Shown here piece by piece: positions 16,701-25,151 of a DNA stretch of 64,000 bases. Below the pieces are notes generated by a model, which saw only the letters and a program-made list of their open reading frames with translations, did no database searches and was not told the origin of the DNA. The stretch is from Bordetella parapertussis (GTDB lineage Bacteria; Pseudomonadota; Gammaproteobacteria; Burkholderiales; Casimicrobiaceae): NCBI GenBank assembly GCA_943331295.2, contig CALQLA020000021.1, positions 18,597 to 82,596 on the forward strand, written 5' to 3'. Position 1 is the first letter of the stretch, and every line of letters begins with the position of its first letter. Both the position numbers and the translations under genes were made by a program.

Positions 16701-19700
16701 CAGCTGGGCCGCGTCGAAGGAACGCCTCAAGTTCACCGTCGCCGCGGTCGACGTCACCGGCAAGCCGATGGCCGGCGTGAAGATCCGCGCCGACGCCTTC
16801 AAGCGCGACTACTACTCGCATCGGCGGCGGCTGATCGGCGGCTTCTACGCCTACGACCACGGCAGCGAGACGACGCGCCTCAAGTCCGACCTCTGCGTCG
16901 GACAGACCGACGCGCACGGGCTCCTGATCTGCGACGTGGCACCGCCCGCGGCCGGCAACCTGATCCTGCGCGCGCAGGCGGCCGACGCCGCCGGCAACGC
17001 GGCGGTCACGCGCGCCGATGCGTGGGTTGCCGCCGACGACGAGTGGTCGTTCGCCGCTTCCGACAACGACCGCGTCGACCTGCTGCCCGAGGCCAAGCGC
17101 TACGAACCCGGGCAGACGGCGCGGTTCCAGGTGCGCACGCCGTTCCAGACGGCCACCGTGCTCGTGACCGTCGAGCGCGAGGGTGTGCTCGAGTCGTTCG
17201 TGCGCACGGTCAGCCGGACCGATCCGACGATCGAGGTGCCGGTCAGGGGCAGCTACGCGCCGAACGTGTTCGTGTCGGCGCTGCTGGTTCGCGGCCGGAT
17301 CGGCGGCATCGCGCCGACCGCGCTCGTCGACCTCGCCAAGCCCGCGTACAAGATGGGGCTCGCCGAAATCCGCGTCGGCTGGGCCGCGCACGAGCTCGCG
17401 GTGACCGTGACGCCCGACAAGGCGACCTACCCGGTGCGCGCGAAGGCGGCCGTGACGATCGCCGTGCGGCGCCCCGACGGCAGCGCGCCGCCCAAGGGCA
17501 CCGAGGTGGCGCTGGCCGCCGTCGACGAGGGCCTGCTCGAACTGCTGCCGAACGATTCGTGGAAGCTGCTCGACGCGATGATGACGCGGCGCGGCGAGGA
17601 AGTGGAGACCGCGACCGCGCAGATGCAGGTCATCGGCCGCCGCCATTTCGGCCGCAAGGCAGTGCCGGCCGGCGGCGGCGGCGGCCGGGCGTCGGCGCGC
17701 GAACTGTTCGACACGCTGCTGCTCTGGACAGCGCGCGTGCCCGTCGACGACGCCGGCAACGCGGCGGTCGAGATCCCGCTGAACGATTCGCTGACCGGAT
17801 TCCGGATCGTCGCCGTCGCATCCGCGGGCACGGGCCTCTTCGGCACCGGGCAGGCATCGATCCGCTCGACGCAGGACCTGATGCTGCTCGCCGGGCTGCC
17901 GCCGCTGGTACGCGAAGGCGACCGCTTCCGCGCCGGCATCACGGTGCGCAACGCGTCGCCACAGCCGCTGGCGGTCGGCGTGACAGCGCAGGTCGCCGCC
18001 GGCGGCGGCCGCGCCGTGCCGACGCTCGCCGCGCAGGACGTGACGCTCGCCGCCGGCGAAGCGCGCGACCTGGGCTGGGACCTCGTGGTGCCGGTCGGCA
18101 CCGATCGCCTCGACTGGCAGTTCGCGGCCACGGGCACGGCGACCGGCGCGACCGGCGCGGCGGACAGCGCGCGCGACGCGGTGAAGTTCACGCAGCGCGT
18201 CGTCGCCGCCGTCCCCGAGCGGACTTACCAGGCGACCCTCTTCCAGCTCACCGAACCGCGCGACGTGGTCGTCGAGCGGCCGGCGGACGCGCTGCCGGGC
18301 CGCGGCGGCGTCTTCGTCCGGATGCAGGAAAAGCTCTCCGGCGACCTGCCCGGCGTGCGCGAATTTCTTGAACGCTATCCGTTCACGTGCTTCGAGCAGC
18401 AGGCGTCGGTGGCCGTGGGCCTGCGCGACCGCCGGCGCTGGGACGCGCTGATGCGGACGCTGCCGGGCTACCTCGATCGCGACGGCCTGGTCCGCTACTT
18501 CACGCTGCTGCGTGACGGCGACGACACGCTGACCGCCTACGTGCTCGCGATCGGCGACGAGGCCGGCTGGAAGATCCCGGACGAGGCCCGCGCGAAGATG
18601 GAAGCGGGCCTGCGCGGCTTCGTCGAAGGCCGCGTCGTCCGCTACGGCGCGCTACCGACGGCGGACCTCACGATCCGCAAGGTCGCGGCGCTGGCCGCGC
18701 TCGCGCGCGGCAAGGAGGCGATCAAGCCGGCGCTGCTGGAGAGCATCGCCGTCGAGCCGAACCTGTGGCCGACCTCCGCGGTGATCGACTGGTACCTGCT
18801 GCAGAAGCGGCAGCCGGCGCTGCCCAGGCGCGCCGAGCGGATGAAGGAAGCGATGCAGATCCTGCGCTCGCGCCTCAACTTCCAGGGCACGACGATGGGC
18901 TTCTCGACCGAGAAGACCGACGCGCTGTGGTGGCTGATGGTCTCCGCCGACAGCAACGCGAACCGGCTGCTGCTGGCGATGGAAGACGCGCCGGAATGGC
19001 GTGAGGACATCCCGCGCCTCGCGACGGGCACGCTCGGCCGGATGCAGCGCGGGCGCTGGAACACCACGGTCGCCAACGCGTGGGGCGTGCTGGCGCTGGA
19101 CCGCTTCGCGCAGCGCTTCGAAACCGCGCCCGTGACCGGCAGCACCACGGCGACGCTCGCCGCCGAGCGCTTCACCCACACGTGGCAGCCCAATGCGGGC
19201 GTCACGCCGTTCGTCCGCAAGCTCGCGTGGCCGGCAGCGAAGGAAACGCTCGCGCTGCGGCAGGACGGCACCGGTGCGCCGTGGGTCACGCTGTCGTCGG
19301 TCGCCGCGATTCCGCTGAAAGCGCCGCTGTCGTCGGGCTACCGGATCGCGCGCAGCGTCACGCCGGTGCAGCAGGCCGTCGACGGGAAGTGGCGGCGCGG
19401 CGACGTGCTGCGCGTGCGCCTCGAGATCGACGCGCAGTCCGACATGACCTGGGTGGTGGTCAGCGATCCGATTCCCGCCGGCAGCACGGTGCTGGGCCGC
19501 GGGCTGGGCGGCGACTCGGCGCTGCAGGTCGCCGGCGAGCAGAGTCGCGGCGCGGTGTGGCCCGCGTTCGAGGAGCGCACCTTCGACGGCTTCCGCGGCT
19601 ACTACCGCTTTGTGCCGAAGGGCGCGTTCGTCGTCGAGTACACGGTGCGGCTGAACAACCCGGGCACGTTCTCGCTGCCGCCGACGCGCGTCGAGGCGAT

Positions 19701-19758
19701 GTACGCGCCGGAGATGTTCGGCGAAGCGCCGAATGCGGACGTCGCGGTGCAGGAGTGA
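13792..19758 (+). CDS. Bacterial alpha-2-macroglobulin family protein (YfhM-like)
   Basis: A 1988-residue exported protein that should trap and inhibit attacking proteases in the periplasm. It has a Sec signal peptide (MRPLRPAVIACLARLF, cleavage after the AFA region) but no convincing lipobox, unlike lipoprotein YfhM of E. coli. Repeated macroglobulin-like beta domains fill the first two thirds, with an acidic low-complexity insert near residues 870-905 (FDDDDSGDD). The thioester motif is intact: Cys1533 in YPFTCFEQQASVAVG (CxEQ), followed by the helical thioester domain. It is longer than the E. coli protein (about 1650). pbpC follows after 37 bases, the usual genomic partnership, in which one repairs and the other protects the cell wall region. 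Confidence 0.95.
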   Translation: MRPLRPAVIACLARLFIALAAVASGTAFAAAGDTVELFSPQGTVKGVRQASARFAAPMVPFGDPRRVDPFTIDCPVKGRGRWADMKNWVYDFDADLPAGVRCSFTVAAGLTAVDGTPVAGGQQFAFGTGGPAILRSLPYEGGRIDENQVFILGLDAPADAASIAAHAYCTAAGIHERIGVRIVGGDERRTILDNRKSFAASWLRLVLVDPDTGRSRAFAFALPPSGSDEDKFRRLRDAPDSPLVTLACARTLPAGADMKLVWGKGVATTTGIAAAADQALAFKVQPAFRAAFTCERVNRNAQCLSILPLNLTFTAPIARRDAAQIRLVGATGTVYPAKLPKGTDGDAVEAVSFGPGLPEQATFRLELPAGLKDDAGRPLTNAATFPLKVQTDALPPLAKFPGDFGILEARLPDGATPLLPVTVRNLEPVIAGVIGTAGPKGTAAAAPASATPAPPAADGTIPGQIARVRPGEEMKVVDWLRRIDAGARIEREWDEKNNRSVVLRHGGAQSIFTGKDAREAIGLPKPLGAKAFEVIGIPLAAPGFYVVELASPRLGAALFGVSKPYYVRTSTLVTNLGVHFKLGRESSLAWVTALADGKPVAKAEVNVRDCSGRSYWKGTTDASGIARIAQALPRRELLPKCTDGGRNEYFVTARVGADFAFAFSDWGEGISPWRFNVPTASWSGPFVAHAVLDRTLVRNGETVSMKLFVRRQTGDGFALVARAPLADTLQVRHRGSDRKFAVPVQWQGTQHGEATFAVPADAPTGSYEIFVRDSLAAGSKEVQERRAGEFRVEAFRVPLLRARMQAVGAPFVNPAAIDLDVQVNYLAGGGAGGLPVKLRTQQSPRVTTFPDFEDYRFAAGNVTEGREESGDEAGRFDMGAFDDDDSGDDTAADGARGNGRTGVRDQDLKLDAAGGARASIRDLGRDVKNPEVPRDLVAELEYRDPNGETLTAATRVPIWPSRILLAIRPDSWAASKERLKFTVAAVDVTGKPMAGVKIRADAFKRDYYSHRRRLIGGFYAYDHGSETTRLKSDLCVGQTDAHGLLICDVAPPAAGNLILRAQAADAAGNAAVTRADAWVAADDEWSFAASDNDRVDLLPEAKRYEPGQTARFQVRTPFQTATVLVTVEREGVLESFVRTVSRTDPTIEVPVRGSYAPNVFVSALLVRGRIGGIAPTALVDLAKPAYKMGLAEIRVGWAAHELAVTVTPDKATYPVRAKAAVTIAVRRPDGSAPPKGTEVALAAVDEGLLELLPNDSWKLLDAMMTRRGEEVETATAQMQVIGRRHFGRKAVPAGGGGGRASARELFDTLLLWTARVPVDDAGNAAVEIPLNDSLTGFRIVAVASAGTGLFGTGQASIRSTQDLMLLAGLPPLVREGDRFRAGITVRNASPQPLAVGVTAQVAAGGGRAVPTLAAQDVTLAAGEARDLGWDLVVPVGTDRLDWQFAATGTATGATGAADSARDAVKFTQRVVAAVPERTYQATLFQLTEPRDVVVERPADALPGRGGVFVRMQEKLSGDLPGVREFLERYPFTCFEQQASVAVGLRDRRRWDALMRTLPGYLDRDGLVRYFTLLRDGDDTLTAYVLAIGDEAGWKIPDEARAKMEAGLRGFVEGRVVRYGALPTADLTIRKVAALAALARGKEAIKPALLESIAVEPNLWPTSAVIDWYLLQKRQPALPRRAERMKEAMQILRSRLNFQGTTMGFSTEKTDALWWLMVSADSNANRLLLAMEDAPEWREDIPRLATGTLGRMQRGRWNTTVANAWGVLALDRFAQRFETAPVTGSTTATLAAERFTHTWQPNAGVTPFVRKLAWPAAKETLALRQDGTGAPWVTLSSVAAIPLKAPLSSGYRIARSVTPVQQAVDGKWRRGDVLRVRLEIDAQSDMTWVVVSDPIPAGSTVLGRGLGGDSALQVAGEQSRGAVWPAFEERTFDGFRGYYRFVPKGAFVVEYTVRLNNPGTFSLPPTRVEAMYAPEMFGEAPNADVAVQE

Positions 19759-19795
19759 GCCTGCGCGCGCCGGCGCCGGACGGCATGGCGGTGCG

Positions 19796-22003
19796 ATGAC
19801 CGGAACGCCGTTGCGCCGCGCCGCGTGCTGCGCAGCGCTTGCGTTCGCGCTGCTGCCGGCGGGAGCAGCGATGGCGGCGGCGAAGCCCGCCGTGCTGCCG
19901 ACGTTCGCCGCGGTCAGGGCGTCGTGGGTGTCGTCGGAGGCGCTGCTCGTCGATCGCCACGGCGTTCCGCTGTCGGAATTGCGGATCGATCCGAAGCTGC
20001 GCCGGCTCGAATGGGTGCCGCTCGCCACGGTGTCGCCCGCGCTGTCCGTCGCGCTGATCGCCGCCGAGGACAAGCGCTTCCTCGAGCACCACGGCGTCGA
20101 CGGGCAGGGAATGGCGGCCGCGGCCTGGGACAGCGTGTGGCGGACGCTCGACGGCCGCCGCGTGCGCGGCGGCTCGACGCTGACGATGCAGGTCGCGGGC
20201 TTCCTCGATCCGGCGCTCGCCCCGCGCGGCGCGGCGCGGACGCTGGGGCAGAAGTGGGACCAGGCGCAGATGGCGCTACAACTCGAGCGGCAGTGGTCGA
20301 AGGCCGAGATCCTCGAGGCCTACCTCAACCTCGCGCCTTATCGTGGCGAGCTCTCCGGCCTCGCCGCCGCCGCCTACGGGCTCTTCGGCAAGTCGCCGTC
20401 CGGGCTCGACGGGGCCGAGGCCGCGCTCCTTGTCGCGCTGCTGCGCGGAACCAACGCAACGGCGGCAGTGGTGGCCACCCGCGCGTGCGGGGTCGCCGCG
20501 CAGGCCTCGCCCGGCATCGCCTGCGACGACATCCGGGCGCTGGCCGCGACGACGCTGTCCGGTCGCTACCGGCTGCCGCCGCGCTGGAACCTCGCGCCGC
20601 ACCTCGCCGTGCGCCTCCTCCGGCGCCCGGGCGAACGCATTGCCAGCACGCTCGACGCCGACGTGCAGCGCGCCGCGATCCGCGCGCTGGGCGAGCACCT
20701 CGCGGAGCTGTCCGACCGCAGCGTCGAGGACGGCGCCGTGGTGGTGCTGGACAACGCGTCCGGCGACGTCCTGGCGTGGGTCGGCAGCAGCGGCGCGCGT
20801 TCCGCCGCCGGGCGCGTCGACGGCGTGACGGCGCCGCGGCAGGCCGGGTCGACGCTGAAGTCGTTCCTGTACGCGGCAGCACTCGACGCGCGTCTGCTCA
20901 CCGCGGCCTCGCTCGTCGACGACAGCCCGCTCGCGATCGCCACCGAGCGCGGCATCTACGCGCCGCAGAACTACGACCGCGACTTCCACGGGTTGGTCAG
21001 CGTCCGCAACGCGCTCGGCAATTCGCTCAACGTGCCGGCCGTGCGCACGCTGGGCCTCGTCGGCGTCGACCGGTTCCACGACGCGCTGCAGCGCGCCGGC
21101 ATCGACTCCCTGACCGAGCCCGCCGAATACTACGGCGCGGCGCTCGCGCTGGGCGGCGCCGACGTCAACCTGCTCGCCCTCGCCAACGCCTACCGCACGC
21201 TGGCCAATCGCGGGCTCTACGCGCCGGCGCAGGTGGTGCCCGTGCCGTCGTCGCCGGAGCCGAAGCGGGCGTTCGGCGCCGCCGCGAGCTACATCGTCGC
21301 CGACATCCTGTCCGACCGCGGCGCGCGCGCGCTGACGTTCGGCCTCGAGAACCCGCTGGCGACGCGCGTGTGGAGCGCGGTCAAGACCGGCACCAGCAAG
21401 GACATGCGCGACAACTGGTGCGTCGGGTTCACCGCGCGCTACACGGTCGGCATCTGGGTCGGCAACTTCTCCGGCGCGCCGATGCGCGACGTCTCCGGCA
21501 TCGCCGGCGCGGCGCCGGTCTGGCGCGACCTCGTGCACTTCCTGCACGCGACCGACGCGGCGGCGCGGGCGCCGGCGCCGCCCGGCCTGGTGCGGGAGGC
21601 GGTCCGCTTCGACCCGCCGGTCGAGCCCGAGCGCGACGAGTGGTTCCTGCGCGGAACCGAGATGGCGGTGATCCGCGGCGCCGACTCGGGCGCCGGGGCG
21701 ACGCCGCGCATACGCTACCCGACGCCGGCGACGATCATCGCCCTCGACCCCGACCTGCCGGCCGGCCACCAGCGCGTCGCGTTCGAGGCGGCGCCGGCCG
21801 TACCCGGGCTGCAATGGCGGCTCGACGGCGTGCCACTGCCCGACGTCCGCGGCCGCGCCCTGTGGACGCCGCGCCCCGGCCGGCATACCCTGTCGCTCGA
21901 AGACGCCGCCGGCCGGGTGCTGTCGCAGGTCGCATTCGAAGTCCGCGGCGACCCGACGGCGCTCGGGCCCACGGTGCCCGCCGTGCCCGGTGCCGCCGAC
22001 TAG
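19796..22003 (+). CDS. pbpC: Penicillin-binding protein 1C
   Basis: A 735-residue bifunctional class A penicillin-binding protein. The N-terminus is a hydrophobic anchor or signal. The transglycosylase domain has the catalytic Glu91 in AEDKRFLEHHGVDG and RGGSTLTMQVAGF. The transpeptidase domain has Ser352 in GSTLKSF (SxxK), NSLNVP (SxN) and Lys530 in VKTGTSKDMRDNW (KTG). A C-terminal beta domain (from about 640) matches the BiPBP_C region of PBP1C. The ATG at 19796 replaces an upstream in-frame start that would overlap the preceding gene. Pairing with an alpha-2-macroglobulin gene is typical of pbpC. Confidence 0.95.
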   Translation: MTGTPLRRAACCAALAFALLPAGAAMAAAKPAVLPTFAAVRASWVSSEALLVDRHGVPLSELRIDPKLRRLEWVPLATVSPALSVALIAAEDKRFLEHHGVDGQGMAAAAWDSVWRTLDGRRVRGGSTLTMQVAGFLDPALAPRGAARTLGQKWDQAQMALQLERQWSKAEILEAYLNLAPYRGELSGLAAAAYGLFGKSPSGLDGAEAALLVALLRGTNATAAVVATRACGVAAQASPGIACDDIRALAATTLSGRYRLPPRWNLAPHLAVRLLRRPGERIASTLDADVQRAAIRALGEHLAELSDRSVEDGAVVVLDNASGDVLAWVGSSGARSAAGRVDGVTAPRQAGSTLKSFLYAAALDARLLTAASLVDDSPLAIATERGIYAPQNYDRDFHGLVSVRNALGNSLNVPAVRTLGLVGVDRFHDALQRAGIDSLTEPAEYYGAALALGGADVNLLALANAYRTLANRGLYAPAQVVPVPSSPEPKRAFGAAASYIVADILSDRGARALTFGLENPLATRVWSAVKTGTSKDMRDNWCVGFTARYTVGIWVGNFSGAPMRDVSGIAGAAPVWRDLVHFLHATDAAARAPAPPGLVREAVRFDPPVEPERDEWFLRGTEMAVIRGADSGAGATPRIRYPTPATIIALDPDLPAGHQRVAFEAAPAVPGLQWRLDGVPLPDVRGRALWTPRPGRHTLSLEDAAGRVLSQVAFEVRGDPTALGPTVPAVPGAAD

Positions 22004-22065
22004 CCGGCCGCCGGCCTGGCTTCGACACCCACGCAGGGATCCGCATCCGAACCGGTGACGACCGC

Positions 22066-23712
22066 ATGACGCAGCGCATCTTCCGGTACCAGCCCACCCC
22101 CGCGACGATTCCGGTCGGCGCCGTGTTCAGCCTCGTCTCGCTGCCCAACGTGGACGCGATCCTCGCCTGGGTGCTGTCGTTCCTGCTGCTGGGCTTCCTG
22201 ATCGCGCTCGCCTTCGCCTTCGCCCGCGAGGTGCGCAACGACACCGTGTTCCTCGACCCGATCGACGTGCCCTCGGAGATCGACGCGCAGGGCTTCCACC
22301 CGGCGGTGGTCGCCTCGCACCTCCTCGACGCCGCGGTCGCGATGCAGCAGCGCGGCAGCGGCTGGCGCCGGCGCCGGCCGCTGGAGAACGTCGCGGCGGT
22401 CGCCGACATGCAGGCGCCCGGCGGCTACTTCTCGATCCGCGCGATCGTCAAGTCGGCACGCGCGATGCTGGGCCGCCCGGCGACGCGGATCAGCGGCGAC
22501 ATCACGCGCAAGGCAACCGGCTACCTGCTGCAACTGCGCGTCGGCGGCCGCGTGATCGAGCCCGTCGGCGGACCGCACCCGCCCGCGGCCGACATCGACG
22601 CGCTCATCCACGACGGCGCGCAGGACCTGCTGCAGGCGGTCGACCCGTTCGCGCTCGCCAGCTACTACTTCAACGGGCCGGAGGCCGGCACGCCGGCCCC
22701 CAACACGATGCGGCTGGTGCAGGCGGTGCTGCGCACCGAGCACGTCGAGGACCATGCGTGGGCCCATTCGCTGTGGGCGTCGGTGCTGCTGGGCCAGGGC
22801 CGCGAGGAAGAGGCGATGGAGAAGTATCGCGCCGCGCTCGACGCCGACGAGCGCATCGGCAGCCAGCACGCGCTCGAGAACCTCGCCAAGATGATGGTGC
22901 GGCATGGCTGCGAGGACGAGGCGCGGGCGCTGGTGGACAGCGTCGCGGCGCGCCGCCCGCCGCATCTCGAGAACCAGGTCGCGGCCGCCGTCGCCTACGG
23001 CCGGCTGGGCGCGTGGGATCGCGCGCTCGCCACTGCCGAGGCCGCGCTGCATCACCACCGCCACAGCGTGCTCGCGCACCAGATCCACGGCTACGCGCTG
23101 GCCGGGCTCCACCGCTACGACGAGGCGATCGAGGCGCTCCGGCACTCGCGCGACCTCGACCGCGCCAACAGCACGACCGAGTTCCTGCTCGCCTGGGTGC
23201 TGACGCAGGCCGGGCGGGGCGACGAGGCGGCGCGCATCGCGCACGAAGCCATCGACCGCATCCCCGGGGGCCACCAGCAACTGACGGCGCTGGGCTTCGC
23301 GCTGCTGGCGCAGGACAAGGCGGAGGAAGCCGCGACGGCGTTCGCGCACGCGGACCAGCGCTGGCCCGTGTTCGAGGTGTGCAAGCTGGGCTGGGGCGAC
23401 GCGCTGCTCGCGGCCGGCGACGCGGCCGCGGCGATCCCCAAGTACGAAGCCGCGATCGCGCTCAATCCGCACCTGGGCCAGGCATGGCGCGGCTGGGGGC
23501 AGGCGCTGTCGCGGCAGGGCCGGCACGACGAGGCGCTGCCGAAGTTCGAGCGCGCGCACGCCGAGGACGGGAACGACCCGGCGACCTGCCGCGCATGGGC
23601 CGCGGCGCTGGCCACCCTCGGCCGCCCCGACGACGCCGACGCGCGATCCCGGCAAGCGGACGCCGTCGCCGCGCGCAACGCCGGCCTCGCGGGGCACCCG
23701 CGTCGGCACTGA
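22066..23712 (+). CDS. Tetratricopeptide-repeat protein with N-terminal membrane segment
   Basis: A 548-residue protein starting MTQRIFRYQPTPATIPVG. One hydrophobic segment (AILAWVLSFLLLGFLIALAF, about residues 29-48) anchors it. Residues 50-210 form an unrecognised domain. From about 225 to the end there are at least eight TPR-like units (for example WAHSLWASVLLGQGREEEAM, EAIEALRHSRDL and AIPKYEAAIALNPHLGQAWR). It is probably a scaffold facing one side of the inner membrane. It follows pbpC by 62 bases and could be co-transcribed with it; whether it belongs to the envelope defence pair is inference. No enzymatic motif is seen. Confidence 0.75.
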   Translation: MTQRIFRYQPTPATIPVGAVFSLVSLPNVDAILAWVLSFLLLGFLIALAFAFAREVRNDTVFLDPIDVPSEIDAQGFHPAVVASHLLDAAVAMQQRGSGWRRRRPLENVAAVADMQAPGGYFSIRAIVKSARAMLGRPATRISGDITRKATGYLLQLRVGGRVIEPVGGPHPPAADIDALIHDGAQDLLQAVDPFALASYYFNGPEAGTPAPNTMRLVQAVLRTEHVEDHAWAHSLWASVLLGQGREEEAMEKYRAALDADERIGSQHALENLAKMMVRHGCEDEARALVDSVAARRPPHLENQVAAAVAYGRLGAWDRALATAEAALHHHRHSVLAHQIHGYALAGLHRYDEAIEALRHSRDLDRANSTTEFLLAWVLTQAGRGDEAARIAHEAIDRIPGGHQQLTALGFALLAQDKAEEAATAFAHADQRWPVFEVCKLGWGDALLAAGDAAAAIPKYEAAIALNPHLGQAWRGWGQALSRQGRHDEALPKFERAHAEDGNDPATCRAWAAALATLGRPDDADARSRQADAVAARNAGLAGHPRRH

Positions 23713-23805
23713 CGCCCCGCGGCCCCACCGCTGTCGGCGGGGGCCGGGATGCGGAAACCCGCGAATCGTCGGATAATTGACCTCCCCATCGAGGAGACAA
23801 TAACC

Positions 23806-24996
23806 ATGAACCAGCAACGACAGGTCGTCATCCTGAGCGGCGTGCGCACCGCCATTGGCGACTACGGCGGCAGCCTGAAGGACATTCCCCCGAGCGACCT
23901 CGCCGCCCGCGTGGTCCGCGAAGCGGTCAGCCGCGCGAAGATCGACCCGAAGGAAGTCGGCCAGTGCGTGATCGGCAACGTGCTGCACACCGAGCCCAAG
24001 GACATGTACATCTCGCGCCTCGCGTGCGTGAACGGCGGCCTGCCGCACGACACCGGCGCCTTCAACGTCAACCGCCTCTGCGGCAGCGGCATGCAGGCGA
24101 TCGTCTCGGCGGCGCAGTACATCCTGCTGGGCGACACCGACACCGCCGTCGCCGGCGGCGCCGAGAGCATGAGCCGAGCCCTCTACGCGTCGATGACGCA
24201 GCGCTGGGGCGCGCGGATGGGCGACACCAAGATGATCGACATGATGGTCGGCGCGCTGACCGACCCGTTCGACGCGATGCACATGGGCGTGACGGCGGAG
24301 AACGTCGCCAAGCGCTGCGGGCTCACGCGCGAGCACCAGGACGCGTTCGCCGTGCAGAGCCACCAGCGCGCCGCGGCAGCGATCGCCGCCGGCCACTTCA
24401 AGAGCCAGATCCTGCCGATCGAGCTGAAGTCCCGCAAGGGCCCGGTGCAGTTCGACACCGACGAGCACGTGCGCGCCGACTCGTCGATGGAAGGCATGGC
24501 CAAGCTGAAGGCCGCGTTCATCAAGGAAAACGGCACGGTGACCGCCGGCAATGCATCCGGCATCAACGACGCCGCCGCCGCGGTGGTGCTGATGGAAGCG
24601 TCGGCCGCCGCCGCGAAGGGCTACAAGCCGATGGCCCGGCTGGTCGCGTACGGGCACGCCGGCATCGACCCGACGATCATGGGCCTGGGTCCCGTGAGCG
24701 CCGTGAAGCGCGCGCTGACGAAGGCCGGGCTGACGCTGGCCGACATCGACGTCATCGAGTCGAACGAGGCGTTCGCCGCGCAGGCGCTCGGCGTGTCGAA
24801 GGAACTCGGCCTCGACGCGGCGAAGGTCAACCCGAACGGCGGCGCGGTCGCGCTGGGCCACCCGGTCGGCGCCACCGGCTCGATCCTGACCGTCAAGGCC
24901 ATGTACGAGCTGCACCGCACCGGCGGCCGGTACGGCCTCATCACGATGTGCATCGGCGGCGGGCAGGGGATCGCGGCGATCATCGAGCGGATGTAA
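23806..24996 (+). CDS. Thiolase-family acetyl-CoA acyltransferase (beta-ketothiolase)
   Basis: A 396-residue thiolase. The acyl-carrying cysteine is in VNRLCGSGMQAI (about residue 90), IESNEAFAAQALGV and GGAVALGHPVGATGS contain the Asn and His of the active site, and the second cysteine is in ITMCIGGGQGIA. The enzyme condenses or cleaves acyl-CoA and acetyl-CoA in fatty acid breakdown or polyhydroxyalkanoate precursor synthesis; the direction is not predictable. A GAGGAG ribosome binding site precedes the ATG at 23806. It is a single-gene unit ending in a strong intrinsic terminator. Confidence 0.92.
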   Translation: MNQQRQVVILSGVRTAIGDYGGSLKDIPPSDLAARVVREAVSRAKIDPKEVGQCVIGNVLHTEPKDMYISRLACVNGGLPHDTGAFNVNRLCGSGMQAIVSAAQYILLGDTDTAVAGGAESMSRALYASMTQRWGARMGDTKMIDMMVGALTDPFDAMHMGVTAENVAKRCGLTREHQDAFAVQSHQRAAAAIAAGHFKSQILPIELKSRKGPVQFDTDEHVRADSSMEGMAKLKAAFIKENGTVTAGNASGINDAAAAVVLMEASAAAAKGYKPMARLVAYGHAGIDPTIMGLGPVSAVKRALTKAGLTLADIDVIESNEAFAAQALGVSKELGLDAAKVNPNGGAVALGHPVGATGSILTVKAMYELHRTGGRYGLITMCIGGGQGIAAIIERM

Positions 24997-25064
24997 CGCC
25001 CGCCACGGCGACGATCCCGGCGGTTGCGGGTTCGGTCGGCGACGGAGGCAACAGGCAACGACGG

Positions 25065-25093
25065 GGGGCCGGGCTGCAAGCCTGGCCCCTTTT
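25065..25093 (+). terminator. Rho-independent terminator after the thiolase gene
   Basis: GGGGCC at 25065 pairs with GGCCCC at 25084-25089, and GGGCT pairs with AGCCT inside it (one G-U pair). The result is an 11-base-pair stem with a three-base loop, followed by TTTT. Confidence 0.8.
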
Positions 25094-25151
25094 GCCGCGA
25101 GGGCACCGCAACCGGGTGCCCGGCGGGGACGAATCGCGCCCGCCCGCCGCG

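Noticed and set aside
13501..17646. 1381-residue minus-strand open frame
   Set aside because: It lies opposite the alpha-2-macroglobulin and aminotransferase genes and has the low-complexity RRGAVH composition of a shadow frame.
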